A stretch of 64,000 bases of DNA from Bacteroides acidifaciens (GTDB taxonomy: Bacteria > Bacteroidota > Bacteroidia > Bacteroidales > Bacteroidaceae): the NCBI RefSeq assembly GCF_024623065.1, contig NZ_JANJZR010000003.1, forward strand, positions 62,001 through 126,000, read 5' to 3'. This document shows, piece by piece, positions 43,833-52,743 of the stretch. The position numbers and the translations under genes are program-made. The notes under the pieces were generated by a model. The model was not told the DNA's origin. It did no database searches and worked only from the letters and a program-made list of their open reading frames with translations. Each line of letters begins with the position of its first letter. Position 1 is the stretch's first letter.

Positions 43833-45866
43833 ATGAAAATCAATTTGAAACGTGGTAGATTAATAGGTGTACTTTTCGTGGCAATGATGTTGGTCGGCAT
43901 GGATGCATTTGCTCAACGTATCCGTGTACAAGGACATATCACAAACCCGCAGGGGAAAAGTGTTCCGAATGTGAATGTGCTCAATCCTGTCAATGACGAA
44001 CGTATAGAAATGTCTGACGAGGATGGCCGTTATAGTGTATTGGTGGAAAAGAACGGCTCGTTGAAGTTTACATGCGTCGGTTATGAGGACAAGACGGTGA
44101 AGGTGGCGGGAAAGCAGATTCTTGATGTAGTGCTGAAAGATGCTGTCATCGAACTGGACGAAGTGACGATTACTTCCAAAGTAAAAGATAAAGTGATTCC
44201 GGAACCGACGGATATCGAAATCAAAGGTAATTATTTCCATCTGAAAACCCGTGTGCCGGTGCCTAAAGAGATGTTTAACTCGCATCGCCGGTTAGTATTG
44301 CAACCTTCCATTTATGATGTGACACTCAAAAAACGTTTGCTGATGCGTCCTGTGGTATTCGACGGCGGTACTTACAATACGACACAAAAGCGGATGTATG
44401 ATTATGATTTGGATAAAGACCCTTTGCATGAATATATTCAGGTGAAAACGACTTCTTCGCGTAAGAGGGATATTATCGCTTATCATGATTCTATTTATAT
44501 AGAGTATCTACAACATGATTACCGTGCGGACGTGCATCTTGCGATGGAGAACTATCGGAACATCATTTATCGTGATTCTTTCTCCATTGCACGCGGAACT
44601 GTCAACCCGCTGCGTTTTCTGGAGTACAAGTTTTCCGCTTTCAATCTGACGGATGAGAAGTATCTTCCGAAACCTGTCATGCAGCTACGGGATACGAAAG
44701 GGGAAGTAAATCTCACATTCTTGGTAGGTAAAGCCGATTTGGATGATAAGAATCCTCATAACCAGTTGGAACTGAATCGATTGAATGAGGAACTTCGTGC
44801 TATTGAGACGAATCCGGATGCTTCATTGAAGAGTTTCCATATTACGGGTGTAGCTTCACCGGATGGTTCATACGAGAGAAACTTGCAACTGGCACAACTG
44901 CGTACAAACAAGGCATTGGAACGTATCCTGTCACAACTGGACCCGGAAACGCGCAAACTGCTGGAAGTGAAAGCGGATGCGGCGGTAGCTTCATGGAAAG
45001 AAGTGGCGGAATTACTGAAGAAAGACGCTAAACCGGAAATTGCCAAGGAAGTAGAGGATTTAATCAAGCAATACGAATCCGTTCCTTATCGCTTGAATAA
45101 TGTATTGAAATCGAAACCTTTCTATAAGGAAATATCTGCTACCTATCTGCCTAAGCTGAGAAAGGTGCAATATACGTATGGTTATTCTATCTTCCGTCTC
45201 CTGACTGACGATGAGATTAGGGGACTTTACAACACAAATCCGAAGGAACTGACACGTTTCGAATATTATCGTATGATTACGATGGCAAAAACTCCGGATG
45301 AAAGGGAGAAGTATTGCAGGGAGGCTCTTGAACTTTACGATAACTTTACGTATGCGGCCAATGAACTGGCGGTATCAAACATACAGAAAGATGCGCCGGA
45401 TTCACGTATCCTCGAACCGTTTGTCAGCAAGTCTGCACCGGTAGAATTGTTGTCCAATCAGGCTATCGCCTTGCTGCATGAAGGAAAATATACCAAGGCG
45501 GATTCCGTATTGACATTGGTTCCCGAAGGAGTTGTTTCTGAGGATTTGCAGGCCATCGTACAGGCTTTGGCTGGTTACTATAAGGATGCTTTCGAAAAGG
45601 TGGCGGCTACGAGTCCTTTCAATGAGGTGGTAATGTTGCTGGCGATGAAGAGAAATGAGGAAGCATGGGAGAAGATTTCTGCCATGAATGTGACAACAGC
45701 CCGCGAATATTATGTGAAAGCGATTGTTGCTAACCGTTTGGAGAAAGTGGGTGATGCTATTATGAGTATTGAGAAAGCCCTTGAATTAGACCCATCCTTA
45801 CTGGAGACAGCGAGAGTGGACGGTGATATTATTGACTTGCTGCCGGAAGAGCAGAAACTTAAATAA
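43833..45866 (+). CDS. Carboxypeptidase-regulatory / OmpA-like / TPR envelope protein
   Basis: 677 residues with a signal peptide ending MDAFAQ. Residues 28-110 are a CarboxypepD_reg-like beta sandwich (VQGHITNPQGKSVPNVNVLNP, SDEDGRYSVLV, FTCVGYEDKTV). The middle (110-300) is beta-rich and unrecognised. Residues 300-375 are OmpA-like (VNLTFLVGKADLD, SFHITGVASPDGSYERNLQL, LRTNKALERIL), normally a peptidoglycan-binding fold, though this one contains an insertion. The C-terminal 180 residues are helical TPR-like (AIALLHEGKYTKADSVL). It probably links the outer-membrane components of this operon to the cell wall. It lies 19 bases before the next gene. Confidence 0.8.
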   Translation: MKINLKRGRLIGVLFVAMMLVGMDAFAQRIRVQGHITNPQGKSVPNVNVLNPVNDERIEMSDEDGRYSVLVEKNGSLKFTCVGYEDKTVKVAGKQILDVVLKDAVIELDEVTITSKVKDKVIPEPTDIEIKGNYFHLKTRVPVPKEMFNSHRRLVLQPSIYDVTLKKRLLMRPVVFDGGTYNTTQKRMYDYDLDKDPLHEYIQVKTTSSRKRDIIAYHDSIYIEYLQHDYRADVHLAMENYRNIIYRDSFSIARGTVNPLRFLEYKFSAFNLTDEKYLPKPVMQLRDTKGEVNLTFLVGKADLDDKNPHNQLELNRLNEELRAIETNPDASLKSFHITGVASPDGSYERNLQLAQLRTNKALERILSQLDPETRKLLEVKADAAVASWKEVAELLKKDAKPEIAKEVEDLIKQYESVPYRLNNVLKSKPFYKEISATYLPKLRKVQYTYGYSIFRLLTDDEIRGLYNTNPKELTRFEYYRMITMAKTPDEREKYCREALELYDNFTYAANELAVSNIQKDAPDSRILEPFVSKSAPVELLSNQAIALLHEGKYTKADSVLTLVPEGVVSEDLQAIVQALAGYYKDAFEKVAATSPFNEVVMLLAMKRNEEAWEKISAMNVTTAREYYVKAIVANRLEKVGDAIMSIEKALELDPSLLETARVDGDIIDLLPEEQKLK

Positions 45867-45885
45867 TGATAATACAGAGTAAACG

Positions 45886-48249
45886 ATGAATATCCTCAGA
45901 ATTAAAAATAAGTATGTGGCGGTGGCGTTATTTCTGATGCTTGCTGTCACCTTACAGGCACAGGATTATGGTGCATTGCAATATATGTTGCAGAAAAGAC
46001 CAGCGAATGAGAAGTTTGAGAGCAATAAGTTTAATGAACATCTCTTCTTCTCTGCCGGTGTAGGTCCGTATAGTTTGCTTTCGGGTAAGGAGACCCAGGA
46101 CGGATTGGGTATGACCGCTCGTCTTTTTATGGGAAAATGGATTACTCCGGTTCACGGACTCAGGATAGGGGTGAACATGGGGTATTTGCCATCGAAAATA
46201 TATGATTCTAAAATAAAGATGGGTGGCGGTAGCCTGGATTATCTGCTGAATATGTCTTCCTTGGCATATGGGTACAATCCGAACCGTCGTTTTGAGTTGT
46301 TTGGAATAGCTGGTGTAGAAGCCGGTTATTCTAAGGTCGGTGATAATAGTGAACGTTCTGAAAAATATCCGAATCTGAAAGGTGGAGGTGAATTTTATTA
46401 TGGTGCCCATATTGGTTTACAAGGCAATATACGTCTTTCCCATACATTGGACCTGTTTGTAGAGCCACAGATAGGATGGTATAATGATGTTGTGTCACAT
46501 AGGGGAAGTTGGAGAAATTATCAAGTGGGAGGTTCGGTCCTGGTTGGTCTGACATATATGCCTGCCGCTCCGATGGGTACTAAGATTCATTTCGATGAAT
46601 TTGATAACAGTTCGTTCCAGAATCATATGTTTATTTCTTTGTCCGGTGGTGTCAGTACCCTGAAAGTTTCAGGAATCAAGAATACAATTAAAGGCTTGGG
46701 TCCCCAGTTCTCTGCCGGAATCGGTAAATGGTTCAGCCCTTCTTCCGGGCTGCGTCTGTCCGGGACGGTCGGTTTTTCGGATACACCTGCCGGTAGTAAG
46801 AACAGATATTTCAAACATATTGATTTGCATGCGGATTATATGTTGAATCTCAATAGTGTTCTGTGGGGATATGATGAAGATAGGGTCTTTAATTTAATTG
46901 GTATTGCAGGAGTTAATCTGGCTGGGACAAAAGGGGTGGAGAATTCTGGCAAGTACGCTCCGGGGATAGGAGTAGGCGTACAAGGAAGTTTCCGTCTCAA
47001 CCGTTCCATGGATTTATTTATAGAACCTCGTCTCAATGTTTATCATAAGAGATATGCAGGCGGATGTGGATTGCGTGGTACAGACCAGCTTGGAGAATTG
47101 AATTTAGGTTTGACTTATCATACAATTGACCGTGCGGCACGTCCGAAGAACGGATTCTCAAACAATCATATCTCAGACAATCTGTTTATGACTTCAGGAG
47201 TTGGTCTGCAAATGTTTTTGAATAAGAAGAATTTTGAAAACCTCAGTTCTTTAGGTCCGCAGGCTTCTGTCTCTCTTGGTAAGTGGCTGACTGCTTATTC
47301 CGGTTTGCGTCTGGTAGGTACGGGCGGGTTCTTTACGAACTATCTAGTTCCCGGTAATATTAAAGAGGGCAGACTCAGTCATATCAGCGTCAGTGGCGGT
47401 CTTGATTATTTGTGGAATATTACGTCTACCATGGACGGTTACAATCCTGACCGTATCTTTGATTTCATAGCTTCTGTGGGTGTCAACCTGGCGTATACCA
47501 ATAATTCAGACCATAAGTTTCAACCGGGTATAAATGCTGGCATACAGGGGCTATGGCATGTGAATGACTTTTTCGGTCTGTATATCGAACCGCAAGTCAG
47601 AATGTATGGAGACAAGTTCATCGAAGGAAACTTAGGTTTTATGCAGAAAGATGTATTGGTAGGCGTCAATGCCGGTTTCCATTACCGCTTTGTTCCTTAT
47701 TCAAAAGCAGCCAATCGCAGTGTGTTTGATAAGGATGACAAACGTTACTTCATATCAGGGGCACTCGGAATGGGTAGTTTGCTGGTTGGCAACAAGGATT
47801 TGGTGAAGAACGCAGGTGTGGAGGCGAAGGGAAGTTTCGGCAAATGGTACACTCCGCTGTCTGCATGGCGTATCAACGGGACAATCCTGTATAAGTCGAA
47901 GGCACAGAATAAATTGCCTTTGCATTATGCCGGTTTAGGGATGGATTACATGATGAGTTTGGCTACGTTAACAAAGGGGTATAGTTCCGATCATGTGATA
48001 GATGTCGTACCTTTTATGGGAGTCACTGCCGGCTTGTCTCGTCGTAACGGAGAGTTTCAGGTAGTGCCGGGACTGGATGCCGGTGTGCAGTTTAAACTGC
48101 GGGTAGCCTCTTCCGTCTATTTGTATGCCGAACCTAAGGTGGGTGTCCGTACAGATACATACGATGGTATCAAACAGGGAAAACCTGATTATGTAGCTTC
48201 TATGGTAGGTGGATTGTTGTATAGGTTCAAGATGCCTACTTTCCAATAA
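45886..48249 (+). CDS. Outer-membrane protein with four tandem beta-barrel-like repeats
   Basis: 787 residues with a signal peptide ending in TLQAQD. Four diverged repeats of about 170 residues start near 50, 245, 430 and 618. Each has LFxSxGVG, then GKW-(T/S)-P-xSGxR-x-xG, DYxxNxxSxxxGYxxDR, GxQGxxR and LYxEPxxxxY blocks, the pattern of small OmpA/DUF3575-type barrels. The protein ends in FKMPTFQ, with the aromatic-rich terminal strand usual for outer-membrane barrels. Four consecutive barrel-like units in one chain are unusual. Third gene of the operon, closed by a strong terminator. No substrate or partner is known. Confidence 0.8.
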   Translation: MNILRIKNKYVAVALFLMLAVTLQAQDYGALQYMLQKRPANEKFESNKFNEHLFFSAGVGPYSLLSGKETQDGLGMTARLFMGKWITPVHGLRIGVNMGYLPSKIYDSKIKMGGGSLDYLLNMSSLAYGYNPNRRFELFGIAGVEAGYSKVGDNSERSEKYPNLKGGGEFYYGAHIGLQGNIRLSHTLDLFVEPQIGWYNDVVSHRGSWRNYQVGGSVLVGLTYMPAAPMGTKIHFDEFDNSSFQNHMFISLSGGVSTLKVSGIKNTIKGLGPQFSAGIGKWFSPSSGLRLSGTVGFSDTPAGSKNRYFKHIDLHADYMLNLNSVLWGYDEDRVFNLIGIAGVNLAGTKGVENSGKYAPGIGVGVQGSFRLNRSMDLFIEPRLNVYHKRYAGGCGLRGTDQLGELNLGLTYHTIDRAARPKNGFSNNHISDNLFMTSGVGLQMFLNKKNFENLSSLGPQASVSLGKWLTAYSGLRLVGTGGFFTNYLVPGNIKEGRLSHISVSGGLDYLWNITSTMDGYNPDRIFDFIASVGVNLAYTNNSDHKFQPGINAGIQGLWHVNDFFGLYIEPQVRMYGDKFIEGNLGFMQKDVLVGVNAGFHYRFVPYSKAANRSVFDKDDKRYFISGALGMGSLLVGNKDLVKNAGVEAKGSFGKWYTPLSAWRINGTILYKSKAQNKLPLHYAGLGMDYMMSLATLTKGYSSDHVIDVVPFMGVTAGLSRRNGEFQVVPGLDAGVQFKLRVASSVYLYAEPKVGVRTDTYDGIKQGKPDYVASMVGGLLYRFKMPTFQ

Positions 48250-48288
48250 ATATGTTATCCGGTAAATATATCCGGTTATAGATAGGTA

Positions 48289-48326
48289 AATCTCCTATAT
48301 TGTTCGTAGTATCAATATAGGAGATT
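48289..48326 (+). terminator. Terminator of the DUF3575 / four-barrel operon
   Basis: AATCTCCTATATTG (48289-48302) pairs perfectly with CAATATAGGAGATT (48313-48326) and is followed by TTGATTTTG. Confidence 0.9.
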
Positions 48327-48361
48327 TTGATTTTGTATATAGAGAAACAAATGAAATTAAT

Positions 48362-48369
48362 TATCTTTG
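48362..48369 (+). promoter_or_regulatory. -7 box before the truncated sensor gene
   Basis: TATCTTTG matches TAnnTTTG, 47 bases before the ATG of the remnant at 48417; no -33 box at proper spacing. Confidence 0.4.
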
Positions 48370-48416
48370 TTCGTGAGTAGGACATAACAATAAAAAAGAA
48401 AAATAAGAGTAATACT

Positions 48417-48782
48417 ATGATTGACAGGATTATTTGCTTTATTATTCTTGTATGGATAGGACTCTATAATCAGGGAATGTGCTATTATCATCCTAGCATG
48501 AATAAGATAATGCTGTACAATAAGAAGATGATTAACGGTGACTGGAAGGGGGAAGAAATCCGTTGTATGCTCGAAACGTCCAAAGGAGAAATCCTGATGG
48601 GTACAACACAAGGTGTCTATCGTTATGAGCCGTCGACCAGGAGAATGAACAGGTTCTATCATGAATTCAGTCAGAAGAATTGTCGTGTGCTTTATGAGGA
48701 CAGTAAGGAGCGCATTTGGGTAGGGACTTATCACGATGGATTGTACTTGTTGGGACTCGGCACATTAATGTTTGCAAGATAA
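48417..48782 (+). pseudogene. 5' remnant of a hybrid two-component system-type sensor gene
   Basis: 121 residues with a signal peptide-like start (CFIILVWIGLYNQGMCYY) and then two-component-regulator propeller repeats (IRCMLETSKGEILMGTTQGVYRYEP, YEDSKERIWVGTYHDGLYLL). Full-length sensors of this class have over 1000 residues. Here the frame ends after LGLGTLMFAR and no kinase, receiver or AraC domain follows. This is the left-over start of a hybrid sensor, possibly once the regulator of the adjoining glycan genes. Confidence 0.75.
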
Positions 48783-48918
48783 AATCGCGTTTGAGTAAAA
48801 AGAAAGACTTGTTCGAATTATACTGATGAAAGTCAATGGAAGCACTGCCGGCGTTTCACTCCTCATGGATTTCCGGCATGCTTCGTTATCATATATCAGT
48901 AGATAAAAAACAGTAGGT

Positions 48919-50328
48919 ATGAATAAATTAAAAAGAATGGCATTGATTTCTCTTTCTGCGCTTTTCGGATGGAACTGTGTGCAGGCGGAAATCATCACCT
49001 ATCCCGTACCGATGGGCATCTACTATGCCCGTCACAATGATGACTACACAGTAAAAGTACGGCAGGCAGGTGAAAAAGATTGGGTAGACCTTTTCGAATA
49101 TAACGTAAAGGTGGATATGGATACCAAGTCCGATGCGACCATGGTACAGTTTGATTTCTCCGGTAAAGTGGAAGTGCTGGTGCAAAAGAATAACGGAGAC
49201 ATTCGTTCTGCCATAGTGCGTCCCCTTTCCAAAGGCATTCAGCCGGAGATAGACGGGAATTTTCTTTTGTTTACACTGGATAAACCGCAAAAACTCTCTG
49301 TCGAATTCAACGGCGACCGTTTGAATAATCTGCACGTATTTGCCAATCCGATTATTAAGAATGTGCCCGACAAGAATGACCCGAATGTGATGTATTTCGA
49401 GTCCGGCATCCATGAACCTACCGATGCGGCAGGAAAGTGCTTCCGTATTCCTTCCAATACAACGGTTTATCTGGAAGGTGGAGCAGTGCTGAAAGGCTGT
49501 CTTAATTGTGACAGTGTGGAGAATGTGAAAATCTTGGGGCATGGCATGTTGCTTGAACCGCAGCAAGGAATATCCGTAGCCTATTCCAAGAATGTGCTGA
49601 TTGACGGGATTACTGTTGTCAACTCGCGCCACTACACCGTTTCCTGCGGGCAATCTGCTGGCATCACCATCCGAAACCTGAAATCATTCAGCTATCAGGG
49701 ATGGAGTGACGGACTGGACTTTATGTCTTGCTCGGATGTGACGATTGATGATGTCTTTCTGCGCAATTCGGATGATTGCATAGCTCTCTATACCCACCGT
49801 TGGAATTATTACGGGGATTGCCGTAATATCCGTGTGCTGAATTCCACCCTTTGGGCGGACATCGCGCATCCTATCAACATAGGTACGCATGGCAATACGA
49901 AAACTGGGGATGAAGTCCTGGAAGACATACTGTTCAAGAACATTGATATACTGGAACATGATGAGGACGACCGTGATTATCAGGGATGTATGGCTATCAA
50001 TGTAGGTGACCATAACCTTGCGCGAAATATTACTTTTGAAGACATTCGTGTGGAAAATATTCAGGAAGGACAGTTGTTCCATCTCCGTGTGATGTACAAT
50101 CAGAAGTATAACACAGGGCCGGGTCGGGGTATAAAGAACATCGTGTTCCGCAATATCTCTTGTACAGCCAAGTATGTCAATCCTTCGCTGATAGAAGGGT
50201 ATGATAAGAACCGCAGAATCGGGAATATCCTGTTCGAGAATATAGTCTTGAACGGTAAACGGGCGACTTCACTGGAAGATTTGAACGTCAATATGAAGGG
50301 GTTTGTAGATAAAGTGAGTATCAAGTAA
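48919..50328 (+). CDS. Secreted glycoside hydrolase family 28-like (parallel beta-helix) protein
   Basis: 469 residues with a signal peptide (MNKLKRMALISLSALFGWNCVQA). An N-terminal beta domain (25-165) precedes a right-handed parallel beta-helix with repeated NVKILGHG, NVLIDGITVVNS, GITIRNLKSF, DVTIDDVFLRNSDD. GH28 acid residues are recognisable as SDGLDF (usually NTDG-D) and RNSDDCIALY (usually GDDC). The usual GHG is represented by NIGTHG, and no RIK motif is seen. It probably acts on a uronic-acid-containing glycan, in keeping with the mannonate dehydratase next door, but the motif differences leave the specificity open. Confidence 0.78.
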   Translation: MNKLKRMALISLSALFGWNCVQAEIITYPVPMGIYYARHNDDYTVKVRQAGEKDWVDLFEYNVKVDMDTKSDATMVQFDFSGKVEVLVQKNNGDIRSAIVRPLSKGIQPEIDGNFLLFTLDKPQKLSVEFNGDRLNNLHVFANPIIKNVPDKNDPNVMYFESGIHEPTDAAGKCFRIPSNTTVYLEGGAVLKGCLNCDSVENVKILGHGMLLEPQQGISVAYSKNVLIDGITVVNSRHYTVSCGQSAGITIRNLKSFSYQGWSDGLDFMSCSDVTIDDVFLRNSDDCIALYTHRWNYYGDCRNIRVLNSTLWADIAHPINIGTHGNTKTGDEVLEDILFKNIDILEHDEDDRDYQGCMAINVGDHNLARNITFEDIRVENIQEGQLFHLRVMYNQKYNTGPGRGIKNIVFRNISCTAKYVNPSLIEGYDKNRRIGNILFENIVLNGKRATSLEDLNVNMKGFVDKVSIK

Positions 50329-50474
50329 CTTTTCCAGTTCGAGAAGATGGATTCGGAGGAAACAACCGCATGAATTGTACATCCCGGCATTACCTGTACG
50401 AAAGGTGATTTTCATTTACGGCAATCAGGATGCCTAAGCAGTGCTAAATACACAGTATTGAATGGTATAACGGA

Positions 50475-50523
50475 AACGGCAGGAAATAAAGGATTGAAAA
50501 ACAGTCTTTTATTTCCTGCCGTT
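50475..50523. terminator. Bidirectional terminator between GH28-like gene and uxuA
   Basis: AACGGCAGGAAATAAA and TTTATTTCCTGCCGTT form a 16-bp perfect stem with an inner partial helix, followed by TTTATG. It lies between convergent genes. The 146 bases between the GH28-like stop and this hairpin hold nothing I recognise. Confidence 0.9.
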
Positions 50524-50583
50524 TTTATGATGATAGCTTCCTTTATTGTAGTTGTATCATTACATATATTTTATATTGTTCCG

Positions 50584-51768
50584 TTATATCATCTGTCTTT
50601 CTTTCTCATCATCCACCACGGCCATCATCCCTTCCACCTGTGCCAGAGCCAACATACGCCCGTGGAAAGAATACCCCGGATTATATCCTTTATCTTCGTC
50701 TCCAAGCATCATCCGTCCATGGTCTACACGCATGGGCAGTCCCGGATTTTCCTTTTCAAAGATACGGATAAGGTCAATCAGATGTCCCCGTCCTGTGAGA
50801 TGGGAACTTTCAATGAAGTTTCCGCCCGGCATGGCAGCCGTGCTACGCAGATGTACAAAGTGTGTGCGTCTGGCAAATTTCTTCGCCAGTTCACGGGTAT
50901 CGTTATGTTCGCCTGCGCTCAAAGAGCCTGCACAGAAAGTCAATCCGTTGTGCGGATTATCTACGGCATTCAGGAACCATTCAATATCACTTTCATTGGT
51001 GACGATGCGTGGTAATCCCAGGACTTGGAATGGCGGGTCGTCAGGATGTACGCACATATTAATTCCATATTCTTCGCATACAGGCATGATTGCGGACAAG
51101 AAATAACGCATATTTTCACGCAAAGCATCCCGGTCTATATCTTTGTACAAAGTAAGTAACCGCTTGAAGATGGAAACCGGATTTTTGTCCCCTTCTTTGA
51201 TATTACCATTGACAAAACCTTGAGTCTTGACAATGATGGTATCAATCAGGGCGTCTTTCTCTGCATCTGTGATAACCTTATCCAATTCGGCAACTTTCTG
51301 AAGTTCTTCTTCTGTATAGTCTTTTTCAGCTCCTTCACGTTCCAGGATTCGGATGTCGAAGTAAGCAAAACGGATACGGTCGTAATAAAGTGAACTGGTT
51401 CCGTCCGGCCAGGGGTGTTGCAAGTCGGTACGTATCCAGTCGATAACGGGCATGAAGTTGTAACACACTGTCCTTATGCCGCATTTACCCAAATTGGCAA
51501 GGCTTACTTTGTAGTTTTCAATCAACTGTTCACGTTCCGCTCCTGCGTATTTGATTGCCTCGCAAACCGGAAGGCTTTCCACGACCGACCAGCGCAACCC
51601 ATACGATTCAATATACGATTTTAAATCGTTGATGGCTTCTACTGTCCAAATCTCTCCGTTCGGTACATCATGCAGGGCAGTGACAATCCCTTCTACCCCT
51701 ATCTGTCGGAGCATCGGCAGGGTTATCTTATCCTTTTTGCCGAACCATCTCCATGTCTTTTCCATCAT
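50584..51768 (-). CDS. uxuA: Mannonate dehydratase
   Basis: 394 residues, UxuA family (metal-dependent TIM barrel). The start MEKTWRWFGKKDKITLPMLRQIG and the blocks YNFMPVIDWIRTDL, GINMCVHPDDPPFQVLGLPRI, NGLTFCAGSLSAG and MRVDHGRMM are characteristic, including the His/Cys/Asp metal ligands. It dehydrates D-mannonate to 2-keto-3-deoxygluconate, in glucuronate catabolism. Two adjacent ATGs at 51768 and 51765 are possible. Second gene of an operon with the SDR oxidoreductase (39-base gap). Confidence 0.95.
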   Translation of the reverse strand: MMEKTWRWFGKKDKITLPMLRQIGVEGIVTALHDVPNGEIWTVEAINDLKSYIESYGLRWSVVESLPVCEAIKYAGAEREQLIENYKVSLANLGKCGIRTVCYNFMPVIDWIRTDLQHPWPDGTSSLYYDRIRFAYFDIRILEREGAEKDYTEEELQKVAELDKVITDAEKDALIDTIIVKTQGFVNGNIKEGDKNPVSIFKRLLTLYKDIDRDALRENMRYFLSAIMPVCEEYGINMCVHPDDPPFQVLGLPRIVTNESDIEWFLNAVDNPHNGLTFCAGSLSAGEHNDTRELAKKFARRTHFVHLRSTAAMPGGNFIESSHLTGRGHLIDLIRIFEKENPGLPMRVDHGRMMLGDEDKGYNPGYSFHGRMLALAQVEGMMAVVDDEKERQMI

Positions 51769-51807
51769 AATCTTTTTTTCTCTTTATTACAGGCTATTAT
51801 TTATTGC

Positions 51808-52623
51808 TTAAACGCCGCTGAATGCGCTGAAACCACCGTCGATAGGCAGCATCGCTCCGGTTACGAAACTGGCGGCTTCACTACACAGAAATTGCACCGC
51901 ACCATTCAATTCTTTAATGTCACCGAAACGTTTCATCGGAGTTTTAGCCAATACTTTCTTACTTCTGTCTGTCAATGAGCCGTCAGGGTTGATGAGTACA
52001 CGACGGTTTTGGTCGCCGATAAAGAAACCCGGTGCAATGGCATTAACACGGATACCGTCACCATATTTCAGTGCCATTTCGCTTGCCAGCCATTGAGTGA
52101 AGTTGGCTACGGCAGTTTTGGCAGCCGAATATCCCGGTACACGGGTGATAGCGCTGTATGCGGCCATTGATGATACATTAATGATGCATCCTTTGCCTTG
52201 TTTAGCCATAACCTTGCCAAATATCATGGATGGATAAACTGTTCCGTTCATATTCAGATTGGTGACTTTCTCCCAGCAGGAGATATCCATGTCATAAAAA
52301 TGTTGTTCCGGTTCAAGAGTGGCTCCCGGCATATTGCCACCGGCAATATTCAGCAGAATATCAATCCGTCCCCATTTGGCTACGATTTCTTCCGCTACTT
52401 TTTCCAAGCTAGAGATGTCAAGGACATTGCCGATGATACCGATTACATCGTCACCATATTGTTTGAGTTCAGCTACACGGTTGTCCAGTTGCTCCTGACG
52501 AATGTCAATAGCTACTACTTTTGCTCCCTGCTGTACAAAGTGTTGGGCGATATTTCCACCCAGTACACCACCTGCTCCGGTAATAACAGCGACTTTACCG
52601 GCAATACTAAATAATTCGTTCAT
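51808..52623 (-). CDS. SDR-family oxidoreductase, probable D-mannonate/fructuronate oxidoreductase
   Basis: 271 residues from the ATG at 52623 (MNELFSIAGKVAVITGAGG); codons upstream in frame are not protein-like. NAD(P)-binding TGAGGVLGGNIA, NIAGGNMPGA, the catalytic Ser in INVSSMAAYS, YSAAKTAV (Tyr-x3-Lys), and a C-terminal AIAPGFF-IGDQNR. It is co-transcribed with uxuA, so it most likely interconverts fructuronate and mannonate, the step just before UxuA. In other bacteria that reaction is usually done by the unrelated UxuB. Specificity is inferred from context. Confidence 0.88.
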   Translation of the reverse strand: MNELFSIAGKVAVITGAGGVLGGNIAQHFVQQGAKVVAIDIRQEQLDNRVAELKQYGDDVIGIIGNVLDISSLEKVAEEIVAKWGRIDILLNIAGGNMPGATLEPEQHFYDMDISCWEKVTNLNMNGTVYPSMIFGKVMAKQGKGCIINVSSMAAYSAITRVPGYSAAKTAVANFTQWLASEMALKYGDGIRVNAIAPGFFIGDQNRRVLINPDGSLTDRSKKVLAKTPMKRFGDIKELNGAVQFLCSEAASFVTGAMLPIDGGFSAFSGV

Positions 52624-52653
52624 GGTTCTATCAAATGTTTTTATGAATGGATG

Positions 52654-52717
52654 CAAAAATAGCGGGTTTTTACACACACTATGATGCGTATCTTTGCAAG
52701 ATATTTACCTATCTTTG
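52654..52717. promoter_or_regulatory. Divergent promoter region of the uxu operon and AraC gene
   Basis: On the + strand two TATCTTTG(CAA) boxes occur at 52689-52696 and 52710-52717, exactly 21 bases apart. The second is 27 bases before the AraC gene start. On the minus strand TATTTTTG (complement at 52654-52661) is a -7-like box for the oxidoreductase gene. Expression of both sides may be controlled by the AraC protein. Confidence 0.55.
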
Positions 52718-52743
52718 CAAAAGTAGTTTAGAAAGGAGAATTT

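Noticed and set aside
50329..50474. Possible coding remnant after the GH28-like gene (HELYIPALPVRKVIFIYGNQDA)
   Set aside because: Only about 22 residues, no recognised family, and the other frames are equally open; may be chance.
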